This document shows positions 47,638 to 57,497 of a DNA stretch of 64,000 bases, piece by piece (the stretch's first letter is position 1; every line of letters begins with the position of its first letter). The translations under genes were made by a program, and so were the position numbers. This DNA comes from Acinetobacter sp. LoGeW2-3 (GTDB lineage Bacteria; Pseudomonadota; Gammaproteobacteria; Pseudomonadales; Moraxellaceae), in assembly GCF_002688565.1 (NCBI RefSeq), contig NZ_CP024012.1, positions 115,400 to 179,399 on the forward strand, written 5' to 3'. Below the pieces are notes generated by a model. The model did no database searches, was not told the DNA's origin, and was given only the letters and a program-made list of their open reading frames with translations.

Positions 47638-49737
47638 ATGAATTCCATGGTTAATGAAAATAAAACCCTTTCTAATGCTTTACTGAAGCCTAAGACAGTC
47701 GCGTTGGTTGGTATTTCAGATGACATCAGCAAAACAGCTGGTCGTCCTTTACACTTTTTAAGAAATGCCGGTTATAAAGGCACAATTTATTGTATTAACC
47801 CACGTCGTGAAACCGTGCAGGGTGAAAAAGCATATACCTCTCTTTCATCACTGCCTGAAGTCCCAGAGCATGTGTACGTATTAACAGCAGCAGACTTGGC
47901 ATTAGAAGCTGTTGAAGAATGCGGCAAACTGGGTGTGCCCGTTGTGACTCTGATTGCGAGTGGCTTTAGTGAAGCTGGCCCTGAAGGAATCGAACGCGAA
48001 AACAAGCTTCGTGAACTTAAAGCAAAATATCAAACACGTATTTTAGGTCCATCAAGTTTAGGCCTAGTAAACCTGTATGAAGATCTGTTCTTAACTGCAA
48101 ATGCAGCTTTTGCTGAGCCAGGGCTGCCAAAAGGCAATATTTTCTGTGCTTCACACAGTGGTAGTATGATTGGCTCTTTAACTTCACGTGGTCGTAACCA
48201 CCATACAGGCTTTTATGGCTTGGTATCAGTTGGTGGTGAAGTAGATCTGAGTGTAGGTGAAATCTGTTTAGCTACTTTGGACAATCCTGATATCCATGGT
48301 TACATGCTATTCCTGGAATCAATGCGCCATGCAGATAAACTACGTGAATTTGCGTTTAAAGCAGCGGAATTGAATCGTCCAGTGGTGGTATTCAAGCTTG
48401 GCCGTTCACAAGTTGCAGCAGATCTCGCAGTTTCTCACACTGGTTCTATGGCAGGTGAGGATGCAGTTGCAGAAGCATTCTTTAAAGATTGTGGTATTGC
48501 ACGTGTAGAAACTTTAGATGGCTTCCTGAATGCAATTCCACTTCTAAGCAAAGTTCCACCACAAGCAGCCAATAAAAAACAGATTAATGTTGGTGTTTTG
48601 ACGACTACCGGTGGTGGTGCTGCAATGGTGGTTGATCAGCTTGGCATTCGTAATGTTTCAGTTGTGTCACCCTCAGAAGAGACGATTGCTAAACTCAATG
48701 CACGCGGTGTAGATGTACATGCGGGTGGTATTATCGATTTAACGCTAGCTGGCACTAAGTATGAAGTCATGAAAGCTGCGCTAGAAGTACTTGAAGAAGC
48801 ACCTGAATTTGACCTGGTACTAGTAGCTTCAGGTTCTTCAGCTCGTTATCACCCCGATCTTGCGGTTAAACCAATTGTTGACAGTATTGCGACTTACAAA
48901 AAGCCATTGGTGAGTTTCCTGGTTCCTGATGCACCAGAAGCGTTAAAGCAATTAAAACAGGCTGGTGTACCTGCATTCCAATCGCCAGAAGCTTGTGCTG
49001 ATGTAATCAATGCCGCATTTTCTCGTCGTCAGCCGATGCCAATTCCAGTGCAAGTCACTCAGCCGGCCGTATCCACTACAGTAACTTTAGATGAAGATTC
49101 TGCTTATAAATTACTGAGTCCATTAGGCATTCAAAATGCACCATACCAAGTGTTGGATGTTGCTCAACCACAAGCATTGAAAATTGCATATCCAGTGGTA
49201 GTGAAAGTCTTACATGATCAAATCAGTCACAAAACTGAAGTTGGCGGCGTGATTCTCCATGTACACAATGAGACAGAGCTTCAAGCAGCAATCAAGCAAA
49301 TCAAAACCAATGTTGAGAAAAACTGCCCAGATCTAACTGTTGAAAAAGTATTAGTTCAATCCATGGTGAAAGGTCTAGGTGAAGTACTTGTCGGGTTTAA
49401 ACGTGACAAGGATGTAGGCCCAATTGTGATGCTGGCTGCTGGCGGCGTATTAACTGAACTATATAAAGACAGCTCGATGCGTTTAGCACCTGTGACGATT
49501 GATTCAGCTTATGAAATGATTGCTGAAGTAAAGGGCTTAAAAGCTCTGGATGGTTTCCGTGGTAAGCAGAAAGGTGATTTAAAAGCGATTGCCGAAACTG
49601 TAGTGGCTTTCTCTCAGCTAGCAGTATCTAAGGAATACTACATTGAAGAAGCTGAAATGAATCCACTCATCGTAAATCCACAAGGACAAGGTGTTACCGC
49701 AGTGGATGCACTTGTTCATATCGCTAAGGAAGGTTAA
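47638..49737 (+). CDS. Acyl-CoA synthetase, ADP-forming (acetate-CoA ligase family)
   Basis: The 699-residue single-chain NDP-forming CoA ligase has an N-terminal CoA-binding domain (LLKPKTVALVGISDDISKTAGRPLHFLRNAGYKGTIYCINPRR), ligase domains with the phospho-His region (SHTGSMAGEDAVAEAFF) and a C-terminal ATP-grasp domain (YPVVVKVLHDQISHKTEVGGV, AEMNPLIV). It activates the carboxylic acid with ATP and CoA, giving ADP. Similar enzymes act on acetate, pimelate or related acids. It sits between the acyl-CoA dehydrogenase and the bifunctional beta-oxidation enzyme, with a 3-bp gap to the latter. Confidence 0.88.
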   Translation: MNSMVNENKTLSNALLKPKTVALVGISDDISKTAGRPLHFLRNAGYKGTIYCINPRRETVQGEKAYTSLSSLPEVPEHVYVLTAADLALEAVEECGKLGVPVVTLIASGFSEAGPEGIERENKLRELKAKYQTRILGPSSLGLVNLYEDLFLTANAAFAEPGLPKGNIFCASHSGSMIGSLTSRGRNHHTGFYGLVSVGGEVDLSVGEICLATLDNPDIHGYMLFLESMRHADKLREFAFKAAELNRPVVVFKLGRSQVAADLAVSHTGSMAGEDAVAEAFFKDCGIARVETLDGFLNAIPLLSKVPPQAANKKQINVGVLTTTGGGAAMVVDQLGIRNVSVVSPSEETIAKLNARGVDVHAGGIIDLTLAGTKYEVMKAALEVLEEAPEFDLVLVASGSSARYHPDLAVKPIVDSIATYKKPLVSFLVPDAPEALKQLKQAGVPAFQSPEACADVINAAFSRRQPMPIPVQVTQPAVSTTVTLDEDSAYKLLSPLGIQNAPYQVLDVAQPQALKIAYPVVVKVLHDQISHKTEVGGVILHVHNETELQAAIKQIKTNVEKNCPDLTVEKVLVQSMVKGLGEVLVGFKRDKDVGPIVMLAAGGVLTELYKDSSMRLAPVTIDSAYEMIAEVKGLKALDGFRGKQKGDLKAIAETVVAFSQLAVSKEYYIEEAEMNPLIVNPQGQGVTAVDALVHIAKEG

Positions 49738-49740
49738 GCC

Positions 49741-51789
49741 ATGACAGAGACTATTCATTTTGAAACTGAGGGATCAATTGCTGTTATTGTAATTGATAAC
49801 CCTCCTGTAAACACAGGTTCATGGTCTGTGCGTAAGGGGCTGCTCGATGCAGTTGAAAAATTTGCACAGGATGAGACCCTCACAGCAGCAGTGATCATTG
49901 GTAAAGACAAAAACTTTATTTCAGGTTCCGATCTTAAGGAGTTTGGAAAGCCAATTACACCGCCTGAATTGCCTCAAGTGATTAAGGCAATTGAAGAATG
50001 TCCAAAACCTGTGATTGCAGCAATTAGTGGTGCAACTTTAGGTGGTGGTTATGAGCTGGCACTTGGTTGTGATGCACGTTTAGCCGCAGCGAATACCTTG
50101 GTAGGTTTACCTGAGGTGACTTTAGGTATGCTTCCTGGTGCTGGTGGCACACAACGTTTACCACGCCTGATCGGTCTGGGTCCTAGTATTGAAGTGATTT
50201 GTAGCGGCAAACGTCTTAAAGCTGCTGAAGCATTCAAACTAGGTATGGTCGAAGCTATTGCTGAGGGCGACTTACGTCCGTTTGCAATTGAATATGCAAA
50301 AACAGCGGTAAAAAATCCGTTATCGAAGAAAATGGTAGCAGCTGAACTTGCTGAAGAACTTGATGGCATTATCAAAAAAGCCTTGAAGGCGGGTAAAAAC
50401 CGTCCTCAAGTCAAGGAAGCGATCCGTCTGATTCAAGCAACAGCGACAGTTGATTTCGAAACTGCTTTAGCCGAAGAACGTGAAGTATTCCAAAAACTTC
50501 GTGTAGGTGAAGAGGCATTTGCATTAAGACATTTGTTCTTCGCAGAAACCAGCGCCAAAAAGGCCATCAATCTGAAAGAGACGCCAGTTAAAGCCATTAA
50601 TAATGTGGTGATTGTGGGTGCGGGTACGATGGGAACTGGTATTGCTGTTGCGGCACTAAGAGCTGGTTTTAAAGTTGCAGTTTATGACCAGTCAAAATCA
50701 GTACTGGTACAGTGCAAGTCTAAAATTGATGACATCTATGAAAAGGATGTTGCAGCGGGTCGAATCAAGCCCTCTGACCAGCTTATTCAGCTGGAACAGC
50801 TTGAACTTTCAGATCATGATTCTGTTTTTGAAAACGCTGATCTGATTATTGAAGCTATTTTTGAAAATCTAACCGTCAAACAGAATCTGATTAAACAGAT
50901 TGAAAGCGTCGCTTCACCAAATACGCTCATTGCCAGCAATACATCCTATATTGATTTAGATGAGATTGCCGAGGTAAGCATTCGACCAGAAAATATTGTA
51001 GGTATTCATTTCTTTAATCCTGCAAATATTATGCGGTTGGTAGAAGTGATTCACGGTAATAATACCTCTCAGGAAGTCATTGCTTCTGCATTTGCATTTG
51101 TCCAAAAGTTAGGCAAGTTACCTATTTTATGTAAAAACTCTTTTGGCTTTATTGGTAACCGGATCTATGCAGCTTACCGTTATCAATGTGAATTAATGCT
51201 GGAAGAGGGTGCCTTGCCTCATGAAATTGATCAGGCAATTGAAGGCTTTGGCTTTAACATGGGGCCATTTGCTGTGGGTGATTTATCCGGGCTGGATATT
51301 GCTTGGAATATGCGTAAGGCCAATGCCTCAAAACGTGATCCAAAGGCACGTTATGTCGATATTCCAGACCAGCTCTGCGAAGCACAGCGTTTTGGTCGAA
51401 AAACAGGTGCTGGCTACTATAGCTATGCAAATGGAAAACCTGAAATTGACCCGATCGTTACTGACATTATTCTTAAAGCTTCTGCAACTAAAGGTATTGA
51501 ACGTAAAAACTTTACACCTGAACAGATTGTGGAACGCGTATTACTCACTATGGCCAATGAAGCTGCCTTGCTGTTGGCTGAAGGGGTGACCTTACGTATG
51601 AATGATATTGATCTGGTGATGATCAATGGCTTTGGATTCCCTAAATGGGAAGGCGGACCTGCATATTGGGCATCTAAACAAGACTTAAACTATCTGTATA
51701 AGCAACAAGAAATCCTGGAACACAATACAGGTATTGGATTTAACAAAGGAGATTTATCCATTTTTCATAAACTAGCTAAAACAGCGTAA
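49741..51789 (+). CDS. Bifunctional enoyl-CoA hydratase/3-hydroxyacyl-CoA dehydrogenase
   Basis: The 682-residue multifunctional enzyme has an N-terminal crotonase domain (PVIAAISGATLGGGYELALGCDARLA, GLPEVTLGMLPGAGGTQRLPRLIG with the catalytic glutamates), a 3HCDH NAD domain from about residue 285 (NVVIVGAGTMGTGIAVAALRAGFKVAVYD; NTSYIDLDEIA; GIHFFNPANIMRLVEVI) and two C-terminal 3HCDH helical domains. It performs the second and third steps of beta-oxidation. This FadJ/peroxisomal-like type is used by dicarboxylate and pimelate pathways as well as fatty acids. Confidence 0.9.
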   Translation: MTETIHFETEGSIAVIVIDNPPVNTGSWSVRKGLLDAVEKFAQDETLTAAVIIGKDKNFISGSDLKEFGKPITPPELPQVIKAIEECPKPVIAAISGATLGGGYELALGCDARLAAANTLVGLPEVTLGMLPGAGGTQRLPRLIGLGPSIEVICSGKRLKAAEAFKLGMVEAIAEGDLRPFAIEYAKTAVKNPLSKKMVAAELAEELDGIIKKALKAGKNRPQVKEAIRLIQATATVDFETALAEEREVFQKLRVGEEAFALRHLFFAETSAKKAINLKETPVKAINNVVIVGAGTMGTGIAVAALRAGFKVAVYDQSKSVLVQCKSKIDDIYEKDVAAGRIKPSDQLIQLEQLELSDHDSVFENADLIIEAIFENLTVKQNLIKQIESVASPNTLIASNTSYIDLDEIAEVSIRPENIVGIHFFNPANIMRLVEVIHGNNTSQEVIASAFAFVQKLGKLPILCKNSFGFIGNRIYAAYRYQCELMLEEGALPHEIDQAIEGFGFNMGPFAVGDLSGLDIAWNMRKANASKRDPKARYVDIPDQLCEAQRFGRKTGAGYYSYANGKPEIDPIVTDIILKASATKGIERKNFTPEQIVERVLLTMANEAALLLAEGVTLRMNDIDLVMINGFGFPKWEGGPAYWASKQDLNYLYKQQEILEHNTGIGFNKGDLSIFHKLAKTA

Positions 51790-51822
51790 TCATCGTTTTA
51801 GTATTGAGGTGTGTGCCTATTT

Positions 51823-51848
51823 GCCTGACTTCGGTCGGGCTTTTTTTA
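51823..51848 (+). terminator. Terminator after the bifunctional beta-oxidation gene
   Basis: GCCTGAC-TTCG-GTCGGGC hairpin followed by eight T residues. Confidence 0.9.
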
Positions 51849-51944
51849 CTTGAAAGAAAGATATGAGGTCGTGATTTTTCGGAAATTCTTACTGATTTCT
51901 GCTCAATATAATCAAATTAACCAATATTGAATTACACATGAAAA

Positions 51945-52394
51945 ATGAGTGATCGAAGCAGTTTAACAATGAGTGTATTGATGACACCGGATATGGCTAA
52001 TTTTTCTGGCAATGTTCATGGGGGAACAATACTAAAGTTACTAGATCAGGTTGCTTATGCATGTGCCAGTCGTTATTCGGGAACCTACGTCGTTACATTA
52101 TCTGTAGATCAAGTCTTGTTTAAAGAACCTATAAAAGTGGGAGAAATGGTTTCATTTCTGGCAAATATCAATTATGTCGGACGGAGCTCAATGGAAATTG
52201 GTATTCGCGTTGAAGCGCAAAATATTCAAACCCGTCAGAACCGGCATACCAACAGTTGTTACTTCACCATGGTAGCAGTAGATAGCAATGGTAAACCTAC
52301 TACCATATCTCCTTTAAATCTTGATTCGCAACTGAAGCAATGCCGGTTTGAGGCTGCTTTAAGACGTAAAAAACTGCGACTACAGACCAGTTAA
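51945..52394 (+). CDS. Acyl-CoA thioesterase (YciA/hotdog family)
   Basis: The 149-residue hotdog-fold thioesterase has the signature NFSGNVHGGTILKLLDQVAYACASRYSG and SVDQVLFKEPIKVGEMVSF. It hydrolyses acyl-CoA, perhaps to relieve CoA sequestration during growth on the acid. It lies 34 bp upstream of the thiolase gene on the same strand, behind a terminator, so the two may form an operon. The chain-length preference is not predictable. Confidence 0.85.
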   Translation: MSDRSSLTMSVLMTPDMANFSGNVHGGTILKLLDQVAYACASRYSGTYVVTLSVDQVLFKEPIKVGEMVSFLANINYVGRSSMEIGIRVEAQNIQTRQNRHTNSCYFTMVAVDSNGKPTTISPLNLDSQLKQCRFEAALRRKKLRLQTS

Positions 52395-52428
52395 ATTTTC
52401 CTAATGAAGCATATCTAAAAAAGGATTT

Positions 52429-53637
52429 GTGATGAAAAATGCATATATCATCGATGCTATCCGTACACCATTTGGCCGCTATGCTGGTGGCTTAGCACCA
52501 GTCCGTGCAGATGATCTGGGTGCTCTACCAATTAAAGCTTTGATGGAACGTAATCCAGGCATCGACTGGGAAAACGTAGATGATGTAATTTACGGTTGTG
52601 CTAACCAAGCCGGTGAAGACAACCGTAATGTCGGCCGTATGTCCGCCTTGCTTGCTGGCGTGCCATACCAAGTGCCAGCAACTACAATTAACCGTTTATG
52701 TGGTTCATCACTTGATGCAGTAGCTATTGCGGCACGTGCAATTAAGGCAGGTGAGGCCAATCTGATCGTGGCTGGCGGTGTGGAATCCATGTCTCGTGCG
52801 CCATTTGTCATGGGTAAATCTGATACAGCTTATGGCCGTAATCAAAAGATTGAAGACACCACTATGGGTTGGCGCTTCATCAATCCGAAGTTGAAAGAAC
52901 TGTATGGCGTAGAAACCATGCCACAGACTGCGGAAAACGTAGCAGAGCAGTTCAATATTAACCGTGAAGATCAGGACAAGTTTGCTTTAGCCAGCCAGCA
53001 GCGTACAGCAGCAGCTCAGGCACGTGGCTTCTTTGACAAGGAAATTATCCCAGTTGTAATCCCACAGCGTAAGGGGGATCCGATCATAGTTGACAAAGAT
53101 GAGCATCCTCGTGCTTCAACCACACTTGAAGGGTTAACAAAGTTAAAGCCTGTGGTAAAAGCAGACGGTATTGTGACCGCAGGCAATGCATCAGGTATCA
53201 ATGACGGTGCAGCTGCACTTCTGATTGCATCAGGTGAAGCAGTGGAAAAATATGGCTTAAAACCTCGTGCCAAAATTATTGCTTCAACTGTTGTAGGTGT
53301 AGAACCACGCATCATGGGCTTTGGTCCAGCTCCAGCAATCAAAAAACTGCTTGAACAGACTGGCTTGACTCTGGATCAGATGGATGTAATCGAACTGAAT
53401 GAAGCCTTTGCCGCGCAAGCCTTAGCCGTAACGCGTGATCTAGGTCTACCTGACGATGCGGCTCATGTGAACCCGAATGGTGGTGCAATTGCAATTGGTC
53501 ATCCACTAGGTGCTTCAGGTGCACGCCTGGTAGCGACAGCACTAAACCAGCTTGAAGCTATAGATGGAAATTATGCACTTTGCTCAATGTGTATTGGTGT
53601 GGGGCAGGGAATTGCCTTGATCATCAGCAGAAAGTAA
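52429..53637 (+). CDS. Thiolase, 3-oxoadipyl-CoA thiolase type
   Basis: The 402-residue thiolase has the nucleophile Cys in TINRLCGSSLDAVAIAARAI, GGVESMSRAPFVMGK, NEAFAAQALAV, NPNGGAIAIGHPLGASGAR and the second Cys in ALCSMCIGVGQGIALI. Length and the opening NAYIIDAIRTPFGRYAGGLA ... VRADDLGALPIKAL are characteristic of PcaF/PaaJ/DcaF proteins, which cleave 3-oxoadipyl-CoA to acetyl-CoA and succinyl-CoA. This favours a dicarboxylate substrate for the island over plain fatty acids, though related thiolases accept other 3-oxoacyl-CoAs. Confidence 0.9.
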   Translation: MMKNAYIIDAIRTPFGRYAGGLAPVRADDLGALPIKALMERNPGIDWENVDDVIYGCANQAGEDNRNVGRMSALLAGVPYQVPATTINRLCGSSLDAVAIAARAIKAGEANLIVAGGVESMSRAPFVMGKSDTAYGRNQKIEDTTMGWRFINPKLKELYGVETMPQTAENVAEQFNINREDQDKFALASQQRTAAAQARGFFDKEIIPVVIPQRKGDPIIVDKDEHPRASTTLEGLTKLKPVVKADGIVTAGNASGINDGAAALLIASGEAVEKYGLKPRAKIIASTVVGVEPRIMGFGPAPAIKKLLEQTGLTLDQMDVIELNEAFAAQALAVTRDLGLPDDAAHVNPNGGAIAIGHPLGASGARLVATALNQLEAIDGNYALCSMCIGVGQGIALIISRK

Positions 53638-53803
53638 ACAACGCTTTTGGAAGATTTTTAGAGTTTCTAGAGATCTTCTCTTTTATTATTATTTTCAATT
53701 TAAATCATAACTAAGTGATTGATATTTTTTAAAAAAATCAATCAACTTTTTGAAATACTTCAAAAAGTCACGGATGAACTTTATACAAATATTGGAGATT
53801 TTT

Positions 53804-55075
53804 ATGCGCTTGGTTGTAAATACCCTTGCATTCACGGTAGTAACTTGTCTGTACAGCCATGCTTATGCTGGTACAACTGAACAGCAACAGATACAAGAAC
53901 TCAGGGCTGAACTAGAAGTACTAAAAACAGCGATTCAAAAGCAGAACAATACTGAAGTACACACAACAACCACACCCCAGACTCAAGCCAGTTTTCCAGT
54001 AGTAGCAAACGTTCCGAAGAAATCTGAAGATTCAGCATTAAAATGGAAATCAAAGAACGGCGCAGAAGTCAATATTTATGGTTTTGTTCGTGCTGATGCT
54101 GCCTATCAAATTGAAGGTGCAAAAGGCATGTTTAATAGCATCAATAGTGTGGCGCTAACAGGGGAGGCTAACAAGAAATCTACTGAAGATCGATTGGATT
54201 CGACATTAACAACTACCCGTATAGGCCTGGATTTCAAGGCTCCAGTTCAGGATGCTGATATCGGCGGTAAAGTTGAAATTGATTTTCGTGGTGGCTCTGA
54301 TAAGGATACAGTACGACTACGTCATGTATATATGACTTATAACAACTGGTTAATGGGTCAAACGACCTCTAATTTCCTGTCTACTGAAACCTCCCCCGAA
54401 ATGCTCGATTTTAATACTCCACTTGGAGGAGGCACAACGCGTACTCCAATGGTGCGGTACACGGAGAAAGTAAATCCTAATACCCAGTATTTTGTCGCAT
54501 TAGAAAAAGGTAATGATGAAAACAGATTACCTGCTGCCACAGCGAAATTGAGTCATAAATTTGCTGAGGGTACTGGCCTAGTCACTGCACGAGGCCTCTT
54601 ACAAGAAGTACGATTACGTGATTTGGGCGATGAGACAGAGTTAGGTTGGGGAATTGGCTTAGGGGTAAACTATAAGCCTCTTAATCAGCTGATTCTGAAT
54701 GCCAATTACTCGCATGTCTCTGGCGATAATAAATTTTTGTTAGCTACTGCAGATAATGATCGATTTATCAGAACAAAAGAAAGCCTTGAACTGATTGATT
54801 TTGATGCTTTCACTTTAGGTGTAACTTATAAATTTACTCCTCAAATTAGAAGTACATTAGGTTATGGTTCTATTATCTATGATGAAAACAATGTAAAGAA
54901 TAAGAAAGGAGAGCCAAGCAACGATCATCTGCAGCAAGGTTGGTTAAATGTTATGTATAACCCAATAAAACCAATTACGTTTGGTATGGAATATATCTAT
55001 GGTGAACGTGAGACTGTAGATAATAGATCAGGTAAGGATAATCGTATAGAAATTATGGCGAAGTATGATTTCTAA
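53804..55075 (+). CDS. DcaP-like outer membrane porin
   Basis: The 423-residue protein starts with a signal peptide (MRLVVNTLAFTVVTCLYSHAYA), then a short coiled coil (QQQIQELRAELEVLKTAIQKQN), then a beta-barrel beginning VNIYGFVRADAAYQ and ending in EIMAKYDF with the terminal Phe. This is the layout of the trimeric DcaP family of Acinetobacter, linked to uptake of dicarboxylates. ATG 53804 has GGAG 7 bases upstream; an ORF start at 53750 lacks one. It follows the thiolase by 166 bp and ends at a perfect terminator. Confidence 0.88.
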   Translation: MRLVVNTLAFTVVTCLYSHAYAGTTEQQQIQELRAELEVLKTAIQKQNNTEVHTTTTPQTQASFPVVANVPKKSEDSALKWKSKNGAEVNIYGFVRADAAYQIEGAKGMFNSINSVALTGEANKKSTEDRLDSTLTTTRIGLDFKAPVQDADIGGKVEIDFRGGSDKDTVRLRHVYMTYNNWLMGQTTSNFLSTETSPEMLDFNTPLGGGTTRTPMVRYTEKVNPNTQYFVALEKGNDENRLPAATAKLSHKFAEGTGLVTARGLLQEVRLRDLGDETELGWGIGLGVNYKPLNQLILNANYSHVSGDNKFLLATADNDRFIRTKESLELIDFDAFTLGVTYKFTPQIRSTLGYGSIIYDENNVKNKKGEPSNDHLQQGWLNVMYNPIKPITFGMEYIYGERETVDNRSGKDNRIEIMAKYDF

Positions 55076-55088
55076 GGTAAATCAGCTT

Positions 55089-55119
55089 AAGGAATAGAGA
55101 AATTTCTCTATTCCTTTTT
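55089..55119 (+). terminator. Terminator after the porin gene
   Basis: Perfect 13-bp arms, AGGAATAGAGAAA/TTTCTCTATTCCT, followed by TTTTC. The gap to 55358 otherwise holds only the minus-strand hairpin below. Confidence 0.88.
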
Positions 55120-55301
55120 CAGCAATAAAATAGTTATATAATATTTAACTTATGTTCACCTAAAGTCTAGTTCATAATAAAAAAATAGTTAATGATTAAT
55201 AAAAACATGTATTTATAAACATTATTTTTATATCTTATTTTTTATGGTTCAGGAACTTGGTGAATTCTAGGTCGTTTTTAGAGTAAAAGATGGAAATTGC
55301 T

Positions 55302-55330
55302 AGACCTCTACCATGTCAACGTAGAGGTCT
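55302..55330 (-). terminator. Hairpin after the first metQ-like gene
   Basis: AGACCTCTAC/GTAGAGGTCT with a 9-base loop, 29 bp past the stop on the minus strand; the T run is weak. Confidence 0.55.
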
Positions 55331-55358
55331 CAGTAAAATAAAAATTTATGAAGTAGTT

Positions 55359-56187
55359 TTATCGTTTTGGCCAGGTAACCGTATCGGCATAATTTTTTAA
55401 AACAAATTCACGCGTATCTTCTGCGATAAAGGCCTCTTTAACGAGTTCTACTTCAGGTCTCTGAGCAGCTTTGCTATTGGATACAAGCACACTGTCATAT
55501 TCCTGGTTATCTTGTTCAAGATAAATTGAATCACGTTTGGGTATCAGGTCAGCGTGAATAGTATATGCGCCTGCCATAATTGCTAAGTCTGAATCATTAA
55601 AGCTAACGGGCACTAATGCATGTTCAACTTCTAAGAATCTTAGTTTTTTGGGATTAGCAGTAATATCTTTTAAGCTGGTTTTCGCACCTGTATTAGACTT
55701 TAATTCAATCAATTTAGCTCGTGCTAATAAATTTAGTGCACGTCCTCCATTTGATGGATCTGATGGAATTATGACTTTAGCTTTATCTGGTAGCTCATTA
55801 ATATTTTTATATTTAGGTGAATATGCCCCAAACATCCCATTAAAAGTAGAGGCTATCGCTACTAAATCCCAATTATTTAACTCTTTTGCTGACTGCATAT
55901 AATACTTATGCTGGAAATAGTTCAAATCAGCCTCATCATCTGCCACTGATTTGTTCGGAATCAGACCATCATTGGCATATTTAATTTTCAATTCAATATT
56001 TGTTCTTTAACTTTATTCTTTACATATTCAGCAACTTGTGGATATGGAGGATTATCTCGTGTAAGTAAAGTAACTACTTTAATTTCACTGTTCGCAGTAG
56101 TAGCTGTTTTATCTTGTTTAGCACAGCCTGACAACCCAAAACCAATTGATGCTGCAAGAGCAGCAGTCAATACATTTTAAATTTCAT
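55359..56187 (-). pseudogene. metQ: MetQ/NlpA-type binding lipoprotein, copy 1, frameshifted
   Basis: The intact parent would be a lipoprotein (lipobox GLSGCAKQ) of the methionine ABC transporter: VVTLLTRDNPPYPQVAEYVKNKVKEQ, then KIKYANDGLIPNKSVADDEADLNYFQHKYYMQ and VIIPSDPSNGGRALNLLA. Two 1-base deletions break it: one after codon 6 (ATGTATTGA where TATTTG is expected) and one in the A run at about 55995. Both lie in short homopolymers. Its product would bind a methionine-like or organosulfur ligand. Copy 2 is at 57.5-58.3 kb. Confidence 0.8.
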
Positions 56188-56197
56188 AGATATTCCA

Positions 56198-57476
56198 TTA
56201 TATGCGCTGTTTGCGCAGTTGTATTAAATAGCGCCTTAAATTTTTAGGACGCTTAACGTACAGTGCTAGGTTAGAAATAGCCGATATTTGGTACAGTTTT
56301 TTATTGACTAAAATGTCACCTAATACTTTAGCTTTCAGGCTGACTGAGTTATGCGTTGATAGCGTACGAATATTGCGCCAGTGACGATCATTTAATGTAT
56401 CTCGTCCCATTGCGGAAGCACCGATAACTTCGAACATCAGATTGGCAGCTTTTAGGGCTAGCGGATCAATTGCGACTTTTACTTTTGCTGCATCTGCCGC
56501 TGCTAGCTGCAGTACAGAATCATAGCTAGGAAGGTCTAAATGCTGGATCACACGATCTAATGAACGTGCTGCCCGTAAAACGGCATTTTCAACAATAAAA
56601 GAAATAGAAGAAATTTCACCCGCTTTTTCCAGAAAAAGCGGTTCATCATGCGCTTGTTCAGCATTGCCATAGCTGAACGTGCGACCACGAGTGGCCAGGA
56701 GCACAGCAGTACGATCTTCTACAGCTTTGGTTTGGCCTGCAATAATGGCTTGAATGTACAGCTGTGCAAATGGCTTATTCACTAAACCATTTCGTTTAGG
56801 CCAACGGATTCATCTTCGGAGATGGCAACCCTTTTAAATAACGTAGTACCACTGGCAGTGTTACGCTGGCCGATGCCAATCCAGTCATCAAGAATTTCTA
56901 CTCCTTCACGATTTGTCGGCACAACTACATGGCATAAAGAATCTAGGTGACTTTGTGCCCATACCAATACGTAGTCAGCATGCAAGGTACCAGTAGTGAA
57001 GTATTTTTTTCCGTTTAAAAATAGTTTGTTATTTTCATTTAGGATATGGGTTATCAGCTTGCCGTTGCCAACATTATGTGAAGATGGTTCAGCCAGGGCA
57101 TTACTAATAATTTTTCCACTAGCAATACGCTCAAACCATTTTTCACGGTATGAAGGATCGGGATGTCTCAACACATCTTCAGTAAACTGAAAATGTGAGT
57201 GGAAAATATGTGCTACATCAGAATCTGCGCGTCCTAGCTCTATAATCACAGCAAACAGTTCTCAATGCTGAGTGCTTGACCACCATATTGTTTCGGCAGA
57301 CGGAGTGCACCCAATTTTTGTGATTTCAGATATTGAACAATCTGAACTGGTGGCAGTTCACCATTAGCATCACGTACTTCTAAATCAGCTTTAACTGCAT
57401 CAATCAATGCAAGAAATTCTGGACGCTCGTGGTAGGGAAGTGATGCATTTGAGACCTCCTTAACTTTAATATTCAT
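56198..57476 (-). pseudogene. DszC/SfnB-like flavin-dependent oxidoreductase (acyl-CoA dehydrogenase fold), frameshifted
   Basis: Three consecutive frames together make one protein: N-terminal helices (NASLPYHERPEFLALIDAVK ... LGALRLPKQYGGQALSIENCL), the middle domain (IELGRADSDVAHIFHSHFQF ... NGKKYFTTGTLHADYVLVWAQ) and C-terminal helices (AQLYIQAIIAGQTKAVEDRT ... ANLMFEVIGASAM). The acyl-CoA dehydrogenase-like monooxygenases DszC and SfnB, used to release sulfur from organosulfur compounds, look like this. The frame changes at about 57248 and 56782 each need one inserted base. It lies between the two metQ copies. Confidence 0.75.
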
Positions 57477-57497
57477 AAAACTAGACTTCCTATATAC

